Source: Charina bottae (Eukaryota; Chordata; Lepidosauria; Squamata; Charinaidae). From it: 64,000 bases of DNA. Positions 1 to 12,203 of this stretch are shown here, piece after piece (the stretch's first letter is position 1; each line of letters begins with the position of its first letter). The notes under the pieces are model-generated. The model saw only the letters and a program-made list of their open reading frames with translations, did not search any database and was not told the DNA's origin. The stretch covers positions 11,054,501 through 11,118,500 of the forward strand of contig JALMGJ010000006.1 in NCBI GenBank assembly GCA_023362775.1. The letters run 5' to 3'. The translations under genes and the position numbers were made by a program.

Positions 1-490
1 CCCTACAGCTCTACATCTTAAACATCAGTTCAGTAAAAATCATCATCATCTTGAAAAGTAACACTATGGTACGGACTTGTCATCAGCTTAGTTCTTTGCT
101 TTGGAAACGAATTCATCTGCTTTCAATGAAGTATACTGGGCTAACAAAAGACAATTGATGAATTCATGAATTAGTCAATGATATACTGATGCGAACATAA
201 TAAAGCCAAACAGAAGGACCAAAGACTGTAGTTCCCAGAACAAGAGGGCCTCAGATAGTTAGAAAACTGATGTCAGAAGAGTTAGATAAGCGGAAATGAA
301 TGAAACCAGTTTTATGAAATTCCTAACGAAGATAAATCTGCTTGCTGAAATGAAGGCAGTTCCGATGTCTTCCTCCCCTCCTTTTATGTTATTTATTTTA
401 TTTTAAACAATCCATGTCTTAAAGACAGGAATATGTAAGGATCTATAAAAAGCTTAGATAAAAGTGCCCAAGTACTCACACCAGCTGTTA

Positions 491-522
491 CAGACACAGA
501 CACAGACACAGACACAGACACA

Positions 523-572
<50 letters not shown>
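491..572. repeat. (CA)n microsatellite with CAGA start
   Basis: CAGACA hexamers turning into pure (CA)n, then GAGAG. The open frame across it is a repeat artefact. Confidence 0.97.
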
Positions 573-573
<1 letters not shown>

Positions 574-1224
574 AGATGCACAGTGTTCTGAAAGCAAAAC
601 CTTCCAGAATTAATCTTCACTTTTCAGCCTTAAACCTTTGTAAACTCATGCTTTGTTTTAGCCCATAAATTGAGAGGCATATGTTACCCTCGATCTATGC
701 ACAGAACTCCCATTGAGATTAATGGGGCTTGCACGTTATTGGGAAGTTGTTTGCAAAAAGGGCAAATTAAATCTCTTCATTAAGTACAGAACAGGTGGTT
801 TGAGAAGGAAATCTTTCTAAATTCTTGGTTCTTCTTTTCTTTCATCAGTTGGAGGGAAAGAAGGGCATTTCAAGGAAGGGCTGGTTTTGAGGGATTGTGA
901 ATGGCATGGATTTCCAACTTCTCTGGCCCATTTGCTTGGATTTAAGCTCTACAATGTCTCTATCAAGAAGATTCCTACCTACTTTATTCCTAGCCCCCTC
1001 CTCTTTTGCCAGATTGCAGGTGAACAGACGTTCCTCCCACATTATCACCCTGCATAGTATCCATAGTATGCAGCAGTCCAGCATGCCAGGAACAATAAAA
1101 AAAACTATATTTCTCCTTCCTTTGGGGTATTAGTATCCTCCTCTTTTTCCCCCGAGCTGTTCTGTTGTTAGGTTTCTCTTTCCATCAGGAGGTCAAGAGG
1201 GGATACACAGCACACACAACACAT

Positions 1225-1360
1225 TGTCTTCTTTTATTTTATCCCTGCCATAACAACCTTGTAAGGTAGGTTGGGCTAAGAGAAAGCAGCTAACCCCAAC
1301 AGGGAGATCTACATCTTGATTTGACTGAATGCCTTCAGTCTTAGGCCAGCACCTTCCCTG
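1225..1360 (-). mobile_element. MIR-like SINE fragment
   Basis: The plus strand has ATAACAACCTTGTAAGGTAG, then GTTGGGCTAAGAGAAAGCAG, the antisense of the SINE core and tail. Diverged. Confidence 0.6.
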
Positions 1361-1474
1361 CCATAACGCACTATAAAAAAATATCATTTATTTATAGATT
1401 TCCTGATTGATTTGTTTGGTTCAGTGATGCTCTGCAATCGGCCAGTGTATAATTCCCCAACTGTATTGGGATCA

Positions 1475-1511
1475 ACAGGTATCTGGGTGAACCGCCCAGA
1501 GTCATAGAAAA

Positions 1512-1559
<48 letters not shown>

Positions 1560-1560
1560 C
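1475..1560 (+). mobile_element. L2-like LINE 3' tail with (AAAT)n
   Basis: GTGAACCGCCCAGAGTCATA followed by a long AAAT/AATA tract matches the terminal motif of the L2-like LINEs in this window. Only the last few tens of bases of the LINE are recognisable. Confidence 0.6.
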
Positions 1561-1592
1561 ATTCATTCATTCATTCATTCATTCATTCATTC
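1508..1592. repeat. (AAAT)n then (CATT)n microsatellites
   Basis: Two tetranucleotide arrays in succession; the first is continuous with a LINE 3' tail. Confidence 0.95.
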
Positions 1593-1647
1593 AAATCTGG
1601 ATCATTTTACAGAGACCCAGACCTATGTAATCCATGGATTTCTGCCT

Positions 1648-2180
1648 TAAAGAGAGCCAGTTTGGTCTAGTGGTTAAGGCAACAGGCTAGAAACCAGGAG
1701 CCTGAGAGTTCTAGTCCCGCCTTAGGCATGAAAGCCGGCTGGGTGACCTTGGGCCAGTCCCTGTCTCTCAGCCCTAGGAAGGAGCCAATGGCAAACCAGG
1801 AGCCTGAGTTCTAGTCCCGCCTTAGGCATGAAAGCCGGCTGGGTGACCTTGGGCCAGTCCCTGTCTCTCAGCCCTAGGAAGGAGCCAATGGCAAACCAGG
1901 AGACTGAGTTCTAGTCCCGCCTTAGGCATGAAAGCCGGCTGGGTGACCTTGGGCCAGTCCCTGTGTCTCAGAACTAGGAAGGAGCCAATGGCAAACCAGG
2001 AGACCGAGAGTTCTAGTCCCACCTTAGGCCTGAAAGCCGGCTGGGTGACCTTGGGCCAGTCACTCTTTCTCAGCCCAACTCACCTCACAGGGTTGTTGTT
2101 GTGGGGAAAATAGGAGGAAGAAGGAGTATTAGATATGTTCGCCGCCTTGAGTTATTTATAAAAAGAATAAAGGCGGGGTA
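1648..2180 (+). mobile_element. MIR-like tRNA SINE with internal 100-bp tandem array
   Basis: The head GAGCCAGTTTGGTCTAGTGG carries an A-box-like segment; the core contains GGGTGACCTTGGGCCAGTCC; the tail GCCGCCTTGAGTTATTTATA then AAGGCGGGGTAG resembles the L2-like LINE terminus. The core is repeated in tandem: units at 1699-1800 (102 bp), 1801-1900 and 1901-2000 (100 bp each), then 2001-2180 continuing into the tail. The first three units end in CTAGGAAGGAGCCAATGGCA, a segment characteristic of a different tail type seen at 18.2 and 32.3 kb. Confidence 0.85.
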
Positions 2181-2184
2181 GAAA

Positions 2185-4155
<1,971 letters not shown>

Positions 4156-4168
4156 ACATGTTATTGTC

Positions 4169-4754
4169 CTGATAGAAGAGAATATATGTAGCTCAGGGTT
4201 GGACTGTAGAGTCCTTGGTGCTCTCTGAGCTTGGTTGTTTGAATCATAGAATCATAGAATCAATCATAGAATCATAGAATCATAGAATCATAGAATCATA
4301 GAATCATAGAATCATAGAATCATAGAATCATAGAATCATAGAATCATAGGGTTGGAAGGGAACTTGGAGGTCTTCTAGTCCAATCCCCTGCCCAAGGCAG
4401 GAATCCTCATACCATCTCGGACAAATGGTTGTCCAATCTTTTCTTGAAAACCTCCAGTAATGGAGCACCCACAACTCCGGGAGGCAAGCTGTTCCACTGC
4501 TTGATAGTTCTCACTGTCAGGAAATTTCTCCTTGTTTCCAGGTTGGATCTCCCTCTGACAAGCTTCCACCCATTGCTTCTTGACCTATCCTCAGGTGCTA
4601 CGGAGAATACGTTGATGCCCTTATTGCTCTCTGAGCTTGGTTGTATGCTTTCAAATGTTTCATTACCTGACTAGGTAACACTGGTGATGTTACCTAGTTG
4701 GGTAATGAAACATCTGCAAGCATACAACCAAGCTCAGAGAGCACCAAGGACTCC
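4169..4754 (-). mobile_element. Penelope-like terminal inverted repeat, 13-bp TSD, split by CR1
   Basis: After removal of the CR1 at 4239-4624, the sequence is a long imperfect hairpin: GTCCTTGGTGCTCTCTGAGC...GGTAAC on the left and its reverse complement GTTACC...GCTCAGAGAGCACCAAGGAC on the right, ending at 4752. It is flanked by ACATGTTATTGTC at 4156-4168 and 4755-4767. The arm sequence matches the 3' end of the Penelope-like copy at 17.4 kb. Inverted terminal copies are known for Penelope elements. No coding sequence remains. Confidence 0.75.
4239..4624 (-). mobile_element. CR1 LINE 3' fragment with expanded octamer tail, 20-bp TSD
   Basis: Antisense CR1 3' region (GGGTTGGAAGGGAACTTGGA, CTTCTAGTCCAATCCCCTGC, GGAGCACCCACAACTCC). 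The CR1 terminal 8-bp repeat (CATAGAAT on plus, ATTCTATG on minus) is expanded over 4243-4349. TGCTCTCTGAGCTTGGTTGT occurs at 4219-4238 and again at 4625-4644, so the copy landed in the Penelope-like insertion. Confidence 0.88.
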
Positions 4755-5036
4755 ACATGTTATTGTCAGAACTCTATCACACTTGCCCCAAAGACTTCAG
4801 CATCTGCAGAATAATGACCACCGTGATCCAACTGCTCTGCTTACAGCACACTCCCATGTATGTCTGTTAATTGAACAGGATTTACTCTGAGGTAAATGCA
4901 TATAGGAAAATATTTTAATGACCTGGAATAATCCTGTTTCTAGCATTTTTATATGACAAAGAAAGTCCTTTCTCTTGTAGAACAAAAGTGAACAGCTGAG
5001 TAGAATTTTTGCATTGTATTCTTTGGCAAAGCACCA

Positions 5037-5200
5037 TGGAAGAAGAAGAAGAAGAAGAAGAAGAAGAAGAAGAAGAAGAAGAAGAAGAAGAAGAAGAAGA
5101 AGAAGAAGAAGAAGAAGAAGAAGAAGAAGAAGAGGAGGAGGAGGAGGAGGAGGAGGAGGAGGAGGAGGAGGAGGAGGAGGAGGAGGAAGAGGAGGAGGAG

Positions 5201-5232
<32 letters not shown>

Positions 5233-5408
5233 AGAAGAGGAAGAGGAAGAGGAGGAGGAGGAGGAGGAAAAGGAAGAGGAAGAGGAGGAGGAAGAGGAAG
5301 AGGAAGAGGAGGAGGAAGAGGAAGAGGAAGAGGAGGAGGAGGAGGAGGAAGAGGAGGAGGAGGAGGAGGAGGAGGAGGAGGAGGGAGGAGGAGGAGGAAG
5401 AAGAGGAG
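5037..5408. repeat. 370-bp polypurine GAA/GGA tract
   Basis: (GAA)n over about 5037-5132, then mixed (GGA)n/(GAA)n to 5408, purine-only on plus. All long frames here (poly-Glu, poly-Arg/Gly, poly-Ser, poly-Leu/Pro) are artefacts. Purine-only mirror-rich DNA of this type can form triplexes in vitro. Confidence 0.97.
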
Positions 5409-5879
5409 TTCCAAGGATGAAAATGACTTTGCCAAGCAAAGAAGCTTCAAAACAGAACTCAAAACACTAATAGAGAGACAGATGGTTCCACTGAAGTCTT
5501 TGCTGCCAAAAAAAAAATTATATACAAAAAAGAGAAAAAAAACAGAGTGATGTTATTGAAGCTGGCTGGAAAGTTCTCTGATGGCTGCAAAACACTCTTG
5601 TCCCATTTTAAGTGTTAACTTTGCCTCCAGGGCTAATATAAACTAAAGCAACACAGACACACCACACACTACAGTACATGTCCCCCCCTACCCACACACA
5701 CAGCCCTACAAGTCTGCACTTGATTACAAGAGACTTCTGGATAGACTAGCCAATGTGTTGTACTAATGCATTCTTGACTGGGAAAGGAGCCACTAGGAAA
5801 ACATTTTGAAAAAAAAGATATTGTCACTTTTTTTTCATACTGTTCTTTACCTCCTGAATAAATTCAAAGAGAGCTTAAT

Positions 5880-5928
5880 AGAGAGGAGAGGAGAGGAGAG
5901 GAGAGGAGAGGAGAGGAGAGGAGAGGAA
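5880..5928. repeat. (GAGAG/GGAGA)n pentanucleotide microsatellite
   Basis: Pure AGGAG pentamers on the plus strand. Confidence 0.95.
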
Positions 5929-7335
5929 AAAGGAAAAATGTCAGATGACAAAATCAAGCTGAATCTTGAAGGTAAGTATAGCAGAAAGGTGGGGAACAAT
6001 TTACATGGAGACCAAAATATCTCAGTCAAAACAATGTAATTTTCTTTACAAGCTATGATGTAGGGCAAGGGAAAACTTTAATACCAATGTTCCATTTCCT
6101 TTCTAGAGTAAATAAATGCTCAGGTAATTTCATTGTTATCAAAAGATAGCATAACAATGAGATATGAATCAAATGCATAAGATGGCTGGGTTCCCCCCAC
6201 GCTGTATTTATTTTTGAGGGTGGAGGGAACTTTCAGCAAGGTCTGTTTACCTAGGCTTGTTGCTAGGCTACACATGGGAAAACGTTTAAAAAATAGATCC
6301 TCTTTCTCCACCTTTCTCTAGCTTGGTTTCTAAGACATTACACTGGCACACAATGACATCCTGGACATCCTAGACCCCTGGGAGGGGTTAAAATCCACCA
6401 ACAAATTCTGTATGCAGACACCTACAAAGGGGCAATAATAATATTATTGGATATCAATCATTATAATTTCATTATTAAAGTTTTAAAATGTAATCGTATT
6501 GCTATTTTGATATCTGTAAACCATGTAGAGACTGTGAGGACTGAGGCAAGGGAATCATTGCACAATTAAGCAAACAAACAAACTAGTGCAGCTTAGATTT
6601 AGAGATTTGCAGACTGCTAAACATTTCTAATCAGGGCAAGTTACAGAAACAGCCATATGTCCTCTTGTAGCACATCCAACAGTTTTGCATGCAGAGATAT
6701 AAAGAGTCTCCAGATCTGAGATTTTTTTTTAATTGTCAACATAAGTATCTGGGGAACAGCTGTGTTACATTATATGGCAGCCTATAAGTCTAGAGCCTCT
6801 CAGTAGATGGGCCAAAGGTCTAAGCTACCCTACCCCCAGGAACATCCAGGAGAATTAGTCAAAGTTTGAGAACTCAGCAACTGAATGGAGTGCCTTAGAA
6901 ACAGAGCATAGCTGGGAAGGAAGGAGCCAAGCCACATTAGATCTGAATAAGGAGGAGAGAAAGAAGGGCTTAAAAGTCAACACCAGTGACATCTTTTTTC
7001 TAACAGCCACCTCTGCATAATAGGAGAGGCTGGTCCATTGATTGGAGATACTGAAAGCTGACCATGCTTACAGCATGATTGCCATGGGTGGCATTGCCAA
7101 TTCACGAAATGGGCTGGGGCAGTCACACCTCTTTCATTTAATAGAAAGTGAACCAGCATGCTTCCAAGCTGCCGTCAACTATCTCAATGGGATCCCCCGT
7201 GGGATCCAAAAGCATTTCTGCAAATCAATGTGATGGTAGAGTCTAATGCCTTGCTTTGCAGCATGCCAGCTTCCATTGGTTTGTTAAATTAAAAAGTTGG
7301 ATATGGCAGGGAATCTATAGAGCACCAAGACAGGT

Positions 7336-7400
7336 GTACATATGTACATATTTAAAAAATATGTACATATTTAAAAAAATATGTACATATTTAAAAAAAT
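7336..7400. repeat. Short tandem of a TATGTACATATTTAAAAAA unit
   Basis: Three near-identical copies of a 19-20 bp unit containing the palindrome ATGTACAT, just upstream of the LINE C-terminal fragment. Confidence 0.9.
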
Positions 7401-7404
7401 GTAA

Positions 7405-7655
7405 TATCAGCATTGAGAACTGGGAAGCCCTAACTCATGAGCGTTTCAATTGGAGGTCAGCCTTTATTAAAGGCGCTATGGACTTTGAAGAAGCACGAGT
7501 ACAGGGCGAAAGGGAGAAAAGAGCTAAGAGGAAGGCACGTCAAGCAAACCCTCATCATGACCGTCTCCCACCCGGAAACCTATGCCCTCATTGTGGGAGG
7601 TTGTGCGGATCCAGAATTGGCCTTTACAGCCACTTACGGATCCACTGTTAAAAGT
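7405..7655 (+). pseudogene. LINE ORF C-terminal fragment with Cys/His zinc-finger motif
   Basis: A plus-strand frame reads NWEALTHERFNWRSAFIKGA, a basic stretch EREKRAKRKAR, then CPHCGRLCGSRIGLYSHLRI and a stop. A C-x2-C...H-x3-H finger with the phrase SRIGLYSH is known to me from C-termini of non-LTR retrotransposon proteins in animals; I cannot name the clade. No other LINE domain remains upstream. The preceding bases of the open frame are AT repeats. Confidence 0.55.
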
Positions 7656-9158
7656 TTACCCTTGGAAGACAATCTTACTCGGCTACGAGTGATCGCCAAT
7701 GAATGACATATGGGTAGGTAAGAGCCTGCAGAAGCCATAGTACATAACCTTCCCATTGTGAGGGATTGTGGGGAGACTGGAAAGGAATGGAAGGGAGAGT
7801 AGACAAAATCAATCAAGATAGAAGGGGAGTCCATTGGCAGCTCATAAATGGCAGCTCAGCTCAGGTGGCAAGAAATCTGTGAAGAAGCATTTCGAATCAC
7901 TCTGCTATAATGAATCCATTGTAAATGAGGCTGGGACATTCCTATTATAGTTTCCAAGATTCTGTGTTTGCCCCAAGACTAGCATGATAGAGACTTTTCT
8001 GAAATCTTTGTACTACTTGCCTCCTTGATCTTGCCCAGCTGAGCGGAGATTGACAGCCATAAACCATAAGCTATAAACCACAACGCCTGAGTTCCAAATT
8101 CATGCCAGGCAGGTGACAAACAAAACTACATCTTCCTTGTCCCCCTTATTGCTGGCAGCACAATCACCAGAGGAAGAACTGGTCAGTCGTGTAGGAGATA
8201 TCTGCTACTGTACTTTAACCCTTGCAGATGTCACTCTCCACTTATTCATCCCTCTTGATCAAGCAGGTAGCCATTTCAAATGCTTTGGGGGGGGGGGGGA
8301 CCAGGCTTTGCAAATTCTGCTAGAAGTTGACTTGAGCTGCCCCGCCCCCCCCCCCCCCCAACTTCTAAACGAATATGTAGGTTGCAACTTATGCACTAGG
8401 TTTTCTGCTTCACAAATATCTAGGCACTGTTCTTGGCTTAAAAAAAAAATCATGATAAATTTTGGGCACACCTTTGGAAAGGAAACGTGGAGTTGAACCA
8501 CGCCTTTCCTTTTTCTGGGATCGCAAATAAGATGTGCTGATGGACTTGACTTGGTGACAAACACCAGGAAAAATCAACGAGAGCTGAATGTGCTCGCCAG
8601 TGGCCAAAGTCTGAAGCGTAACACAGCCAGGGAGGAAAAGTTGGCAGTGGGCCTTCTTTAAAACTGCCCTGGCAGGTGCCTCACCATTCCAAGCGCTGGC
8701 CCTGTGTGCATTCTCTTCAAAAAAAGGACTGAGCTTTTTCACATCATTCAGTCCAGGAATGGAAAACAAGAGTGCACTGTGAACACAATGAAAGAGTCAC
8801 TATGCCTCTCCTTTGGAAGGAGAAGGAGACATCTACGATCTTTTGATGAATAACTGATGTTTCCGCCCCGCGTACGGTGGGAAGTACAGCAGAAGAGAAT
8901 ACATCTCCCAGTACAGCTTCCAGATGCTTGCTTAATGCACTGACTGATAAACTGTGGCCCTTTGCAGAGCAACAGAATGTTAATGGACTCAATGAAACAT
9001 TTGTCAGGGCAAGGAAAACAGGTGTGAGGTTATTTGACGATGGGTGCTCCTGCTTTTCAGTGAAGATGTCAGGTAATTTCTCAGTCTGGAAAGGTAGTCT
9101 AATGGTGCCCTGTGAAACATTTCAGTGGCTAAGGTGCCAGGAGGAATCTGGTGCAAAT

Positions 9159-9161
<3 letters not shown>

Positions 9162-9201
<40 letters not shown>

Positions 9202-9217
9202 CAGCAGCAGCAGCAGC

Positions 9218-9262
<45 letters not shown>
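9162..9262. repeat. (AGT)n-(AGC)n-(AAT)n compound microsatellite
   Basis: Three successive trinucleotide arrays, each differing from the next by one base. Frames across it are artefacts. Confidence 0.97.
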
Positions 9263-9582
9263 CAAGTATTCATACCAGGGGAATATATTCACATATAACT
9301 GCTGAAACTGGGAGGCACATTCACAGAGGAAAAATAGAAGAGTGACATTACTCCTATGGCCTTCCAGTATTAAATGCTGGTTTAATTTCTTTTTGGGGGA
9401 ATATATGGTTTCCAGTGAGTTAATAACATTGGAATGGAATTACAACCTGCGGTGTCCACAAGATCTCACTCCTTTTGTCAGAATCTGGAAGGCAACCTTG
9501 CAACAATGCAAGCTCCATCTCTTTGGGCTGGACATGTGACACAGAAAAAGGGCAGGGCTTGATTGCATCTACTAATAGCGGG

Positions 9583-9945
9583 GAGGCAGGGCATGTTGCG
9601 GGTCCCTTCAGTTAGGGAAGTAGATCCAGTGGGGCCGAGGAAAAGAGCCTTCTCTGTGGTGGCTCCCTCCCTTTGGAACATCATCCCCCCAAATAAAAGA
9701 TTGGCCCCCTCCTTGCTCCTGTTCCAGAACGCCCTGAAGATGTGGCTCTGTCAACGGGCCTGGGGACCCCAGGCTGCTTCGTAGCCAATCAAGTGGCTGG
9801 TATGAATGTGTTTGCTGCCGCCGGGGTGTGTGTGTCTATTGTGTTTTTATGGTTTCTAATTCTGAAAGCCTCCCGGAGTCACCGTGTGTGAGTTGGGCAG
9901 CCTTATAAACCTGTTTAATAAATAAATAAAATAAATAATATGATT
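9583..9945 (+). mobile_element. L2-like LINE 3' fragment
   Basis: A plus-strand frame (GMLRVPSVRE, then KRAFSVVAPSLWNIIPP and RLAPSLLLFQNALKMWL) matches the C-terminus of the L2-like protein at 59.8-60.4 kb. It is followed by a 3' UTR ending CCGGAGTCACCG, GGGCAGCC and (AATA)n. It is a 5'-truncated copy, abutting a solo LTR. Confidence 0.82.
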
Positions 9946-9965
9946 TTGTCTGTCCGATCCCCACC

Positions 9966-10233
9966 TGTCAGCCTTCCCTGGTAGACCAGACAAGAAACAC
10001 GACCAGATGAGCTAATTCTACTTTATTGTAAGGCTACATTAACAGAAACTTGCAAGTCTGAAAGTACAAATCTCCCACCGTCTCCTTTACAGCCTGGGAA
10101 GCAAGGGAGGGTCCCTCCTGAGCCTCTTTCTCCACCCGTTATGCAGCTGCGGGCTATGCCCTCTCTTATCTGACCATTCCCTAGGCAGTATCTCTTTGCC
10201 CATCCCTCAAGGTCTTTCTCACATACCATTGCA
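9966..10233 (-). mobile_element. Solo LTR (268 bp), 5-bp TSD CCACC
   Basis: Flanked by CCACC at 9961-9965 and 10234-10238. On the minus strand it starts TGCAATGGTATG and ends GGCTGACA, with AATAAA (in TTACAATAAAGTAG) near the 3' end. Its architecture is like the LTR at 40.9 kb but the sequence is not obviously the same family. No internal genes. Confidence 0.75.
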
Positions 10234-10238
10234 CCACC

Positions 10239-11050
10239 TCCTTGGTCCCCTCATATCTCGCTGAGAACAATCCCGTTGGATCAGATTGAAAAGAGAAGGT
10301 ATGGTGCTGGTGAGTAGGTCAAGAGACACATGGGCCATTTTGTAGATACACGTATATACTCCTCCAGAATTTTATCTTCAGCAAAGGCTTTTGTTTTCCT
10401 CATCCAGCAAAACTGCTGCTTCCCTGCTCTTGTTACAGTGAGGAAGTTCATTAGAGTCAAGAAGCTTGAACTTTCTTCTGCCCAGGAATCTTGCTTGGCC
10501 TGTGCAATTGATGTATCTTGTTCGCCTGCACAGAGAAATGGAGCACTGCTTCCCCACTGCCCTGCTGAGGTCTGACTAATGGAGGAATGAAGATAAGTGG
10601 ACGGTGCTTTGTAAATTTCTGGAGGCTGACCCAGAATTAGCCCAAGACTGAACTCAGCTCAGTGTATTGCCCAATTACGATTCATACTAACATTACATCC
10701 CACCTTTCTAAGCAAAATGCCAACTTAAGCTGATCTCCAATATGTTCAGAACTGTACAACACGCCCAAAGAAAATAGAATCAATAAAGGCACTGGAAACA
10801 GAAAATACAGATTCTCAATGGAAAATTATTTTAACAATGCAATCCTATGCAAGTCTACTCAGATATAAGCCTCCATGGGTTATATAAGTATAACTCCCAG
10901 GAATGAAGATGCTTTCCAATGAGGCTACTGAATCAAAGAAGTATGCAGTGACACCCTGAGACTATGCCTCTGAAGCGGACAATGTAAAATTCCTGTTGAA
11001 ATCCATTTTCAATGTCTTTGTTAAAGTTGGCAATGAGGGAGGCTGACAAA
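10239..11050. other. Mostly unique stretch
   Basis: No gene. CAATCCTATGCAAGTCTACT near 10839 followed by a TAACTCCCAGG-type phrase resembles an old dispersed amniote repeat, too diverged to name. Confidence 0.4.
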
Positions 11051-11058
11051 GCTCTCTG

Positions 11059-11215
11059 CAGGGCCGCAACTAGGGGGGGGGGGGGGCAAGCGGGGCATGT
11101 GCCCCGGGTGCCGTGCTGGGGGAGCACCAAAATGACAAAATAGTATTTGTATACCCACGGAGGGGGGCGGAATCCATGTTTGCTCCGGGTGACGCAGACC
11201 CTAGTTGCAGCCCTG
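11059..11215. mobile_element. hAT-type MITE, 157 bp, perfect 8-bp TSD
   Basis: Termini CAGGGCCGCAACTAGGG and CCTAGTTGCAGCCCTG are inverted repeats. Flanked by GCTCTCTG at 11051-11058 and 11216-11223. The interior is G-rich with no coding capacity. 8-bp duplications and CAG...CTG ends are hAT features. Confidence 0.9.
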
Positions 11216-11495
11216 GCTCTCTGAGGAGAAGATCGCATCATCTAGGTAGCATGAAGGAATGAATCTCTTCCTTTGTCCTTACCAGACAAGCTGTTAGGGG
11301 AAGACTGCCAAAGCTGTGTAAAATTCTGGATTAAGCTCATGTTAGACGGTAGAGCTGATCCTGTGTTTCTTTGATCCTCTCAGATCATTTAGGACCAGGA
11401 CAGGAAATCTGGTGCTTCTAGATGCTTTGGGCACCATCTTCAACAGCTGAAGACTGGCCATTCTGGCTAAAGATGACAGGAGGTATAGTCTAAAA

Positions 11496-11667
11496 CAGAG
11501 CTTTCCAAACTGTGTGTCGCGTCACAAAAGTGTGTCGCCACACACAGTCTGGTGTGTCGCCACACAACCCGGAAGTGCTGATCATCATCAGCGCTTCCGG
11601 GTTTTCCCGCGGCGACACACCAACGCCGGTTGGTGTGTTGCCATGGGAAAAACTTTGGAAAGCCCTG
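11496..11667 (+). mobile_element. hAT MITE family A, 172-bp copy, perfect 8-bp TSD
   Basis: Starts CAGAGCTTTCCAAACTGTGT and ends CTTTGGAAAGCCCTG. Flanked by GTCTAAAA at 11488-11495 and 11668-11675. Contains GTGTGTCGCCACACA dyads. It is the shortest of three copies here (others at 47.0 and 50.6 kb). Confidence 0.93.
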
Positions 11668-11754
11668 GTCTAAAATGTCTGGAGAACATTGCCTTGCCTA
11701 CTCCTGTTCTAGCACATTCTTCCTCATTGTTATCATGATCATTACTAGAAGTAA

Positions 11755-11990
11755 TAGTTAAGTAGAACACAACTTCCAGTGACTTCATGGATATATCCAT
11801 ATAGTTCTCTTGGCAATAATACAGAAGTGGGTTGCTGCTGATTTCTTCCAGGATGTTTTTTTTTTTAATTTCTCAGTCTAGCCTATAGCTGTGGGATTTT
11901 CTTGTGGTTTCCTGTCTAAGTACCAACCCAGCTCACTGTTTTTCGCATTCAAGCCAACATAAGGTCAGCCAGGTGCTATCACCTGCAGAG
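11755..11990 (-). mobile_element. Old tRNA SINE fragment
   Basis: Plus strand contains TGGGATTTTCTTGTGGTTTCC and GTCAGCCAGGTGCTATCACC, recognisable as a diverged antisense SINE related to the long-tail type; a similar segment lies at 42.5-42.7 kb. Boundaries are approximate. Confidence 0.4.
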
Positions 11991-12027
11991 ACAACTATAT
12001 TTAAATTTATGTATTTATTTGTTTAAT

Positions 12028-12203
12028 TTTTATCCAGCTTTTATTATTTTTATAAATAACTCAAGGCGGCGAACATACCTAATACTCCTTCCTCCTCCTA
12101 TTTTCCCCACAACAACAACCCTGTGAGGTGAGTTGGGCTGAGAGAGAGCGACTGGCCCAAGGTCACCCAGCTGGCTTTCATGCCTAAGGCGGGAATAGAG
12201 CTA
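12028..12203 (-). mobile_element. MIR-like SINE, 5'-truncated
   Basis: Antisense tail (ATAACTCAAGGCGGCGAACA), ACAACAACCCTGTGAGGTGA and the core GCCCAAGGTCACCCAGCTGG are present. The head is missing beyond the GGCGGGAATAGAGCT segment. Confidence 0.8.

Larger units (their letters stand above)
5410..9160. other. Mostly unique stretch
   Basis: Apart from the pentanucleotide array, the AT tandem and the LINE C-terminal fragment listed separately, nothing is recognised. Homopolymer G at 8286-8299 and C near 8344-8358. Confidence 0.5.

Noticed and set aside
1699..2070. Possible CRISPR-like direct repeats
   Set aside because: Units are contiguous 100-bp tandem repeats with no spacers, inside a SINE in a vertebrate genome.
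4797..5550. Long frames of poly-Glu, poly-Ser, poly-Pro/Leu and poly-Arg/Gly
   Set aside because: They are translations of the GAA/GGA tract in different frames; no flanking domain and no codon bias.
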